From positions 3,852,463 through 3,916,462 of the forward strand of contig CM034134.1 of assembly GCA_019914995.1 (NCBI GenBank): 64,000 nucleotides of DNA, given 5' to 3'. The stretch comes from Acanthochlamys bracteata (taxonomy: Eukaryota; Streptophyta; Magnoliopsida; Pandanales; Velloziaceae). Under the pieces are notes generated by a model. It was given only the letters and a program-made list of their open reading frames with translations, had not been told where the DNA came from and searched no databases. Position numbers and translations under genes: made by a program. Each line of letters opens with the position of its first letter. Positions within the stretch are counted from its first letter, which is position 1. Shown in pieces: positions 50,201-62,200 of the stretch.

Positions 50201-53200
50201 TTAGATTAGCATTTCTTGTGATGGTTGGTTATTGGGGGTTAAATATAGGCACTCCTACGCACACTCCCGGACTCCCCTAATCCACCCATATGATTGCTTC
50301 CACTCCATTTTAAGGAGGAAAAAAATGACAAATTTACCCTCTTATTTCCAATCACTTGATTGAATCATAATTGGACAGTTAGAGTGGAGTCCGTATATAT
50401 AAATATCTAGAAAGTTCAAAATCTAATCTTCATATTGGATAAGAACTATGAGTATAGAACGCGCTCACAAAACTTCAGCTCAATTGGATCATGAATCGAT
50501 CTTCCATCAGGCCACTTTATCAAAATGACAAAAGAAAAGTTGACAAATTTTGGTAAAACATAGAATTTTTCTGTCATCTTGATCAGCAGCCCGGATGGAG
50601 ATCGATTCGATATTCAATTGAGCCGAAATTTTGAGCTTTCTACGAACTTATATAAATCAATGTGCGCCAATATGAACCTAAAGTGATAATATGCATATAT
50701 CTTCTTCATATGCATATACGTATGTATATATATATAAATACATGTAGGCCTTAAAGATACATATGTACACATGCCGGCTCTCCAAATCCAATCTCCACCG
50801 TAAGATATGAACAATCATGAGTTGGGAACATATTGATAAAATTTCAGCTCAATCGGAATACGAACCGACCTCCATTGGAACTCTTAATCAAAGTGACACA
50901 AAAACAAAATATATATCTTTTGTCAAATTTAACAGTTTATATCATTTTGATCAAGAGTTCCGATAGAGGTCGGTTCGTATTCCGATTGAGCTGAAATTTT
51001 ATCAACATGTTCCCAACTCATGATTCTTCATATCCAACGGTGGAGATTGAATTTGGAGAGCTCGCCGGCAATTTTTGGCCGGCATGTGTACACATATGCC
51101 TTTAAGGCCTACATGTGCCTATATCCTATCCCTATATATATATATACATATATATATATATGAGATAGGATAGAGGCACATAGTACACATGCCAATCAAA
51201 AGTGGTCAGCGATATTTCTAAAACCTAATTTTCATCGTTGGATGTAGAGAACCATTAAATAAAACTATGCTATTAAAATTTCAGCTCAATCAGCACCTCC
51301 ATTTGAACTCTTAGAGCCCATTTGGCTGAGCGTTTCGCCAACGGTGCTTTTTAATTTTCCATTTCACGTTTTCCAATACATATTTTATAAATATCTAAAT
51401 ATTTTATTTAAAAATTTAAAAAGTGTAGAAAAATTCTACGTAATGAGATCTTTTTATTGCATATTTTTATTATTTTGTTGGAAGTAAAAAAAAAAATAGA
51501 GCTCGTTTTTCAAAAATAATAAAAATATCAGAAAAGCTCTATTTCAAGCACTCCTAAATGCCCCCTTAATCAAACTGACACAAAAAGTTAAAATTAATAA
51601 AATATATATTTATTATTTTGTATCATTTTGATTAAGAGTTTCGATGTAGGTCGATTTGTATTCTGATTGAGCTGAAATTTTAATAACATATCCCAACTCA
51701 TGGTTCTCCATATTCAATAATAGAGATTAAATTTAGAAATCTCGTTGGACATTTTTTGCGGGAATGTGCACTATGTGTCCAAAAGAACATCATGTGTCTT
51801 TATCCTATATATATACACACAATTTTAACACACTCATTACCACATGCTCCTTCACCTCATCATAATCATCACTATTACTTCAAATTAAGAGGCTAAGCTT
51901 AGAGGGCATCAAGAGCAGTTTGAAATCTGAATTATCATAAGAGCATCAGAAACGCATCAGAAACAATCAAATGAAAACAAAAAATACTCGACATACTCCC
52001 TTACTATGTGAAGAAACTAAACCTACGATCTAAACTAATTCGCAAAAACAAGAGTTATAGAATCTTATATAACAGCATATAGTTATATTACTAATTTATA
52101 TAAAACTATTCTCTAGACAATTATATATTCTCTATAGCCAATTTATTTTAGGCATAGGTCTAACCTACTTTATAGACTCATAATGATTTAAATGGGTAAT
52201 AGGATTAATCCTATTAGTAAAATCAAACTAGATCATAAACGAACACTAGAAACACTTGTAAATAGTTTGCAAGAGAGTGTCACACCCCTACCTTGAGCAT
52301 GACCTAAAACTGTCCCAACATACTCAAAAATATCCAGCGCCAAATATTTTCAAATATTTCGACAACACCTCCGGTAAAATTCAAGGTTGTAGACACAAAA
52401 CTTTCATTCATATAACATATTATATTCACCATAACAAAAGAACAATATTACTACCAAAATAAATCACACAATGACTACTGGCTACATGTAGCAGACTCAC
52501 TCTATTACAAATAAATACATACCCAAAAGATATATAACAATCAAAGAGTCAGAATAGCTAAACCTAAAGCTAATAGCCGATCCCATAACTCCGCCAGCAC
52601 TCGGCATCAAGGTTGTCAGGATCGACATTTTATGTAGGATCATTTCGTTTGTGTAGGATCATAAAATTCGAATTTTAAATAAGACCATAAGATCTTACTT
52701 AATCGATAATTTTTTTAAAAATTATTTACTATTTTTAAAAGTTTAGATAGTACTTATTAATATTGCTAAAAATTAAAGATGTAATTTTTCTTATATTTTA
52801 TTTTAATGTAATAAATTAATAATGTTCATGTTTGTGGTTCAGATAAATTATATCATTAACAATTTTTTATATTCATTTAGCTTATTATCACAATATCTTT
52901 ACAGATTATGTCATTATTTTATAAATGTACGCTTATATAGTTATACCATATTTAGAAAATCTAATTTTTTATGTAATCAATTAATAAGCGTCAAGTAATC
53001 GTATTTATCGCTTCAAAATAAAGAAAAAAATATAATCCAAAGTACCACGATATAGAAAATATTTTGCTCTCACTATAAACTTCTCACAAAAAAACCCTAA
53101 CACAACTGCACCCGCTACAAACAAATGATTGATCTTCTTTAGTTATTCCAACTTCGCTCAAAATCCTCGAGAGCTCTCCTGATTCATGAAAATTTTTTAT

Positions 53201-56200
53201 AAGATAAAATCATAAGATCGCAAGTAAAATCGGGATCTTAAGAATTTTAGGATTAAAATCGGGATCTTACAGATTAGAAGTAAAATGGAAATCTTGTATC
53301 AAGTAGGATCGGTTTGTTGGTGTAAAATCATAAAATCGTAAGATTTTAAAATTTAAACCGCAATTTTAACAATCATGCTCCACATCCAGACTTCCTCTTC
53401 GCCTCACCGAAGCTACCGCTACTCGGTTAATCATTCTGAATGAGCGGTGCTTCGCCCCCACGTGCATGGGCCTACCTAATACTATGGTCATAGGTGGGTA
53501 CCTGCTCCACACTGATTAGGGTCCTGATCTCAGTCTCTGACCTTCTCGCTTGCCTCCGTACGAGCAAGTATCCAAGTATAATAAAAATAAATTCATATAG
53601 TCGTACGTATATAAAATATATCTGTATGTTTATAAAACTTACTCAACTCATAATATTGTTATCCATAAATCATCTCACTAATGCAATAACATAATAATAA
53701 CGTATCATAAAATCAACCTCGATCGTATTAGAAATATCTTGCTTAAGGATAATATTATCAAACCCACAATTCAAATAACATACATAGTATCATGTTTAAT
53801 AGCAAACATGTATCGCAGTTTTTCATACATCATTAGGGATGAACCATATATGCACAAAAATGGCAAGGTATGCCGAAGGGGTTAAAATAAATGTTACCTG
53901 CGGCGAAAACCTAACGAGAGTTTAAGAAGAAAGAAAGGCACGATAACTCTCACCTTAAATCCTTCGCTAATGCATAAATATACAAAGTCCACAACCGCTT
54001 AGCACACAATCTTCCGCTTAACTAAATGACGAAACGGCTAGACTCCTAATCAACCCCAAGCGTCGACGTTGAACTTTTATGCTTCTGATCAAGATATTAC
54101 CTAAGCAGTGGAGGCCACTTGCTTGCCGAAGTTTGGCGACTAGGGTTCTATCCGAAATTGAATTAGCCTTGAGCAAGCAATTGAAATGTTTTAGAAGCTT
54201 ACTATAATTGCGAAAGGACAATGCCTGCGGCGATGATCCTTCACCTAGCGTGAAAGGCCGAGATGAACATTGGTCTAGAAGGGTTACGGTGCCGAGTCGG
54301 TAGGAGAGAGTGAAATTGATTAGTGGAGCAGTCATTGAGAAGAAAGGAGATGGGAATTCCGTCTTCCATCGTTCAACTCCCGCGGTAAGAGCTCGGCGGC
54401 AAGACCCGCCCTACCGCATGAGTTCGTTGTGTCGCAGCACAAGCTCTTCGGAAGCGGCAAAAATACAAGAGAAGGAAGAAGAAGCAACAAGGAGCACTCA
54501 CGAGAAGAAGAGGATCAACGGCCGGCAGCAAGCATTTCACGGCTTGTTCGGGCACGGAGAAGCTCACCGGTGGGAGAATGAGAGAGAAAACGAAATAAAG
54601 AAGAGATAAGATGAGGCATTAGGAAATTCTATATTCTTCTAGATAGGTCCATAGCATTTTTAATCGAGTGTTGATAAATATTTGACTTGAATTGAACTCA
54701 CACACATAACCCAACTCAAACAGGCTAGCTAGGAGTCAGTAAAGGACGAACGGGCCCTTATAAAATTTCAAGGAAGGATATTACAAAAAGTGACAAGAAA
54801 AGGCCAAAAAAGCACTAGCATAATTAAAAATATACCGCACAACTCTTATCGATTAAAAGTCGTAGTTCAGAAATTTTATATAAATGCCAAGAAAAGCATA
54901 ACATGACGGATTCCATTTGAATTTTAATGAGAGTCTTGTTCCAAGAAAATTCCATAAAATTGTTCAAACTTCAACTTTTTTAGAAAAGAGATTTCGATAG
55001 AATCTATCTATATTTCCATTTATAGGAATAACCAAGAAGATCTTAATTTTTGAATTGTTCTGAGTCAACAAAATATTTATTATCAATGCATGCATCTTCT
55101 AATCTAAAACTTTAGGCTTAAGTCTATTGGTGGTCTTTAAACTTTAAAGAAGTGTATCCCACCTTGTTCTTTCAACTTTTATTTCAAACACAACTCCAAC
55201 AGCTTTCAAAGTACAATCAATCAAGTTTACATTTATGATGGGGTTAAGTTTTTACCTTTACACTACCAATACTTATTAATTAACAATATAAGTTTGAGTT
55301 ATTTCTACAACTTAAACTTCTTAACACATACGAATAGCTTAGCTTAACTGATAATAGGCCTCTTAAAGGGTAAACTTAACATAAATTATATCATATCGAT
55401 AAAACGATTACACACTCACCTATCCTTCCACTTAAGGAAGAACTCTACAATGAGGTGACAAAACTTCAAGTCCTTTGCTCATTGTCAATACTTGATCTCG
55501 CCAAGAATTTACTTTAGCATGTTGGATGAGAACACTTAATTATAAACTGCATTGCATTATATTTGACAGTTTAAACATCTCTAGAGGCAATCAATGCTTG
55601 GTATCATCTCCAAGCAATGGAGGGTGGGTGGTGATTGACCTTAAATCTTATGAAGTTTATCAAAGCATGACATGTTTAAGTGGCTTCGTATCAAGTCTTT
55701 TGCTTACTTATTTTACTAAGGCCAACATTCACCTTCGAATTATCTAAAATGTTTTGACAAACAACAAAATTTCTAACTGATTGAACAATAATTAGGTTCA
55801 ACTTAGGTGTTTGTTTAAATTTAAATCCATTAGATTGGTCAACATTTTATTGTCTTTTAAGCTACCAAATTCAACCCCCTTTCGAGTCAGCTAAATCTTG
55901 CTCTCAAAATTTTTCAAACTAAAACTCAAGTAAGCAATCATACCCAGTAGCATATGAAATGCTTGCACATAACATGAAACATATGATCATCTTTTTACAT
56001 GTCTGACCAGCATTCGGCAGTCAGTGGAACAGATATATGCTTTACTGTAATGTTTATGTCAACATGTAGGAAGATCCTTCTTACCCACATCTGAACAGGC
56101 TGATAGAAATATATTTCAGCAAGGTATTCCATTTCGGGATCCACTCTTATCCACAACAATGGCCACTCAATACTGCAAAAAAGGAAAACGAAAGGCCAAA

Positions 56201-59200
56201 TGACAAAATAACTTTCAAGGAGCTATTGGGTTATTAATGGAAACTATAACGAACATCCTAGAACACACCCATTGCGAGAATCCAGAGCTGCCGAAGTATC
56301 TGCATTGTCATCAGATCCATCAATTTTTGTGCCCTTTTTAGGCTTTTGAAGGCGTTTTGCTGCCAGCTTTGAGTGACATTGTATTTCCAAAATTTGGCAT
56401 GTATCCCCAGCCATCAGCAAACTCGGATGATCGTACGTTCCATCAATCTCATGAACTCGGATGCTCATCATTCCTGGCCAATTAATATCACTTTCCCGTT
56501 TTTCATTCTCTATTGTTTTACTAGACGCTGGACCTGGAAAATATGTACAGCCTCGAATGGCAGCTACCTCCATCATATTTCTCTTTTTGTTGTATGATAT
56601 GCCCATTCTTCCAAATAATACAAAAAATGACTAATAAGGATCCATGATGTTCTTTCAATGAAACTAAGCACTTATAAACATTCTTTTACATTTGTAGGGC
56701 ATACCTCATAACAGGGCATCCATATGATTCCACCCAACTCGGAAAAAATTCTTTTAGGAAAGGCCGCTCAAGATTGCCAATCTTGTTTGCTAGATGCCTA
56801 AACTGAAAAAAGCACCAAGCGTCAGAGTGTTTCAAATATCTTTTAGAGAAGTGTGCACTTCCAATATTTTTTACAGATGGGTTTCAAATAAGTTGCAACC
56901 TTCATCTAAAATAGATGTACGAATTCATATTCTGCACAACAGACTGTAAAACAATTCAAACTGAGTGGTTGTGGCATCAAGTTAAGAGAGCTTGTCAATT
57001 CTTAAAACTCACAATGACAGCACTGCTAGAATGGCTGTTTGCACTAATCCTAATATTTGCAGCAAAAGAAAAGGTATCATACAAACAAATACAAAGTTTT
57101 GAGCACAACAACATGAAAAAGTAATGTCACGTAAAAGATGATTGCAAGCACACAGAGATACTTGAACATGGAGGTGCTGGGCAGAATGGAGCATGAACAT
57201 GCAGGGATTAGCTATGAAGCATGTGAGCTCATACATTTACCAAGGAAATGCAATTAGCGTACTGGGCATGGCAAAATCTATAAACATACACATGCAACAG
57301 AGTATATGCTAAAACATAAGAACGATACTTGCTATACAGCTTTAGTGTGAAAAACACTCGAATTACGAGTATTCTCTACTCAGTTACAAGCAGATGTCTT
57401 CTATTTATTTATCTACAGCCTTCTCACATTGTGTTATTCACACAAGTCGTTATGTTCTACAAAATATTTGTGGTTGGTAAAGGTGTTTGTGATTAGTGTG
57501 AACTGTGCGATCAAAAGAGCGTGGCCAAATCCCCCTTTAGTCCCTCAAATTTACAAAAATGCTGAATCTAGTTTGTCTTTTTAAAGAAAATTAACTTTGA
57601 GATTTTACAATCCATACATGATATTTGGACTAAAACCCCAGACCAGTGTGGCTCCAAAAACAAATTCAAGCTTATATAACATAATTTGGAAAATATAGTT
57701 CCATTCACCAATTCCTCTTCACATCACAAGAGGAACTTTCGATGAATATATTCCTCACTAAATTACTTGTATAAAACAACTTAGGGAAAGAAGTTTATTT
57801 CTGCAACAACCTCAATTTAATTCTTTTACAACTCCTATAAGGTAGAACCGGAGCAATCATTTTGTCGCTTTGTGGATAATGCTATTTTATGTTAGAAAGA
57901 AACAAAAGATGCTAAACTGAGGCTTGATCATGATACTGCAACCTCTGTAAGCTCCTTCAGTGACTTTTCAATAAATTTCTCGACACAGGTACGAAAATGA
58001 AGTCCAAATGCGGTACAACTCACCTCCTTAGTGCTAAGAGTCTTAAAGGATCTAGATGCATCGGCAGCCCTGCCAGCAATATTCTGAAGAATCTGAAGCA
58101 AGAAAGCTATTACTGTAAACCCAATGATAAACTCATAATAGCATGTTCAAGTGCTACAGAAAAAGTTTGCATTATCATTTCTAAGACAGTTTAATTCTAT
58201 GTAAGAGCATGAAGAGCCATTTGGCTATTAGTTTTGATTATTTTCTTAAATGAAGTTGTAATCATCTTACAATGGATCCCATAGCTATAGTGATGGATTT
58301 AGCATATTGAGACAATTTTTAAATCCACCTTGACAGCAAGAAGGAACTCCTGAATTATCATGTTGCATCACATTACCCAGACCATCTACTTCCATCAAAC
58401 AAGACCAACAAGTCAAACTAGAGCTGAATCACCAACATCCAATTAAGAGTACTTGAACAAGCCAACTGATTCAAGGATTTTTAAACAAAACTTCCATTTG
58501 CATGGGCAACAAATGGATAAATAAATCAGTAAAATCAACAACTGATATAATGTCAAATAATTATCGCTATATGTTAGGACAGAAGGAGAAGGACATGCGA
58601 AATGTATAAATGAGAACTAACCTTACGGAAAGGTTCAGGACCCATTTGCTTCTCCAACATCTGAAGCACTGCTACCTATTTTAACAAAAATATGAACGAC
58701 TACGGCAAAAAGTAAAAGCTAATAGCACATTGTACTTACAGCTTTCCATGAGCGTGTTTTGCCATAGGATCCTACAGATTGAGTTCCATACAGATCACTT
58801 GAGCCTGATGGAGCACTGAGAGCGGTTGCGCCTGTAACATCAGCTCTACAAACAGCGCAATTAGCCTGAAAAGAAATGAAACAGTTATTCAACAAACAGA
58901 ATAGCTATAAAAAATATAAAGAAAACAGAGGAACTCAATTCCAAAGGCTTTTTCTGACTTCTCTTTCTGATTCTGACTAATTATAACTGATTTGACAGCA
59001 ATGCTATCATGCCCTTAAGTAGGACGCATGTCAAATTTCCTTTGTGATATAACAGATATGAAACAAAAGAAAAAGTATGGTGTTCGCAGTTTAGTACCAA
59101 ACCCACGAGACATCAAGGCAAGGTGGGTTTACAACCTAATTAGCTACTCTACCCAGGTTCGTCCTGTTAAGTATAGGGCCAATGACCACGAGCAAAGAGT

Positions 59201-62200
59201 GGTGTATTAAAGAGCTCGAGACATACAGCTAAAAGGAAAGGGCTACATTGGACTACAAGAACAAAATCATCCAAAGTGAGCCATCTGATGTGAAATTCTA
59301 CTAATCAATGTTCTAAAAAGCAACTAGATGACCTACACGCATAGACAAGCACAGCTTCACACAGTGCTGTTGTAGAATGTGGTCCAGTTATGCAAGTAGC
59401 CACATAGGAGCTAATATGGAAAGTTCTGAAAGATATCCGCATATTGCAACACATCAAACAAGACTGAGGGAGCGAATATTATTATTAGTAGGTTTTGATA
59501 AATTTAGTTAAGGATTTTATACACCAATTTATCAAGTAAATTGGCGCACGTATTTTCAACTTGGAGTGAAGCCCGTAAATGACAATGCTAGCCTAAGATT
59601 GCATATAAAGACTTTAGATTGTGGTACAAATACTTCACCCGTCTATATAGAACTCAAAGGTTTTCCATAAAGGCAAACTAACATCAAAAGGTAAGAAAAA
59701 ATGCTGGCACCCATGCAGTTCTACAATCATTTATATGCACAATGTCCTTGCAGCGACACCATTCTACATGAAAATCCATAGCTATGATACCAACTAACAG
59801 GATTAGAGTAGTATTTTTACCGCACCTTGCCTCATTAGAGAGTGACAAAGATAATTATTTGAATAAGAAATCTCAATTCAATTAAAAATAATCAAACAGG
59901 ATATAATGCTCAAAAGTAATGGTGAACCTGATTTTGCCAAATAAAGTCGAAAATCAGAATCAACCATAATATGTTCTTAATATGTCTTCAAATTCTCAAA
60001 AGTTACTAACTAGGAGTCTACCTAAATGATGTTCTACCAAGTTAATGTTCAGAATAAAAGTCACCAACATAATTAATGGTAGGTTAGCGCCCTATCGTAC
60101 CTCGACTCCTTTGAGAGAGTCAACACCTCCGGTAAATCTTACACTACTCTTAAAATTCAGTATATGATCTAACCTCAATAAAATTTAAATATAAAATCAA
60201 TAATAAAAACAGAAATTAACTGAAAAAAGTGATTCACAGAAAGCAGCTTCCATTCATAGAATAATATCTTAACAATACCCATTTGCATTTCAATTTGTTC
60301 CTGCATCTTCTTTCAGCATTTACTTAAATAGGTATCACAAATTCAAGCAAAATTAGCTAAAATGGTTTCAAAATTAAAGATTTTGTAACCTACATCAGAG
60401 CATTTTATGTCTCTAATCTTACATGAATGTACAATAGACAGAAATAGTTCAAGTTTGTGTACCTTGGAATAGATGGGTCTTTCTATAGTTCAATATGTTA
60501 TTTTTAAGTATTTGCTTTCTTTGTTTTTGGATATGATTACAAATTCATGAACGTTAGATTTTCTCTGAAAGATCGAATGATCTCCTTGAAAGGATAACAC
60601 ATTGTAACTTAACATGGCGCACCTGCTTCTTACGAAACTTTGAGGGCCTCTTTGGACATGTATGGAATTAAGCATAGTACTATGGTGGTATTCAAAATAC
60701 CTTCGTTAAAACGTGTTTGACAATGCACCTGTTCCATTAAACTACCATTTCTCTAGAACCATGGGATTCGAAAACTCAGGGAACGGGTCGGTATTCAAAT
60801 ATTTACACCTATTAACATAGATCTAGCATTTAATGTAAAATTGGAATGTATAATCTCTACTTAATTATACCTTAAGGCTAAGTTACCATATATTATTTCG
60901 ACCGACGCATTTAATGCACTGTAGCATTTCAAGACTAACACAACCAACACTCACAATAATGGTACGGTATTTCAAAAAAATCTGATTGTATGTAACTTGT
61001 ACTACTATCGTATTCTAATACCATTGGACTTTTTCCCCAGTGCCAAACAAGCCCTGATTGTGAAATTAGTTAAACGTGATGCTTAGAATAAAAGCTATAA
61101 ACATGTAAAGCTTGTTGTACTTAGTTCATTTCAATTTATGGCTTTGATATTGGTTCTTCAAAGGCCTGTTTAGTTGAGGAGAAGTGAAAAGAAAGACACT
61201 ACCTCCAATTAAATCAACCACATGTTACTGACTTGCTGCGACCAATTAAAAAGTAGTTATTATCCAACCGAAGCTGCATATTAATGCATATTATGACACG
61301 CAAATGCAGCTAACAAAATGGAAAATGGAAAGAGTCAATATATATGATGGGTTACTATGCAAATGAAAGCAGCAAACCTTATAGCGTCGGAAGCGAGCCT
61401 CATTGTTCCCCAAAAAACGTTTGATAAATAAGTCAGTAAGGAAACAAGCTAATCCCTCCAGTAACCATTCTGTGGAAAAAAAAGAAAACAACCCATGCTT
61501 TTGAAATATTAAAAACTAGGATATTTTCAAAACAATTCAGTTAACGCTATCAGTGGAATTACCATCATTTGCTTCCTCTGCAGTAATATATACTCCAAAC
61601 CATTGCCTTGCCAAGGCATATGCAATTTTTATTCGAGTATCAATAATCTGATTGTCGATTCATCAACAAAGCGCAATCAATAAAGTAGTAAATAGGATTC
61701 TCCTACCAAGAAAAGCATAATGGTTTTTGTAACAGTATAATGAGCCCATGAACAAAGACCATTTACTAGCCAAATCCAATAAGGCATGGTGCGAAAATTT
61801 CAACATTGTATCAGCATTCCTAGAGTATAACTAGATGTAATGCAGTACATAGTCCAACTTTATCAATTAATATACCTGAATAGATGCCAACCAATCACAA
61901 CATAAGGTTACCATAATTCGAGGAACACATGCACAAGAAGTTACCAACAAATATGCGGGACAGAGAAGTCTCATAAATGACTCCAGAATGAAGAGCTCAA
62001 AAAAATCATAAAGTAAAGATAGTTTATGCACTAAAATCAACATTTGTATAGAAACAGAATTCCCAATACTATCCAATGACAACCTCCCAAATAACAATGG
62101 GTCATGCAAACTCAATCAACTACAATACTCAATGGCTAACAGTTATATCCAATTGGGAAAACATCTCTACCACAGCACAATCTACTTCCACAATTAAAAT

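Noticed and set aside
54310-54609. Plus-strand open frame of 99 codons
   Set aside because: It lies inside the intronic LTR at the place matching the GC-rich part of the other LTR copy. It is charged and low in complexity.
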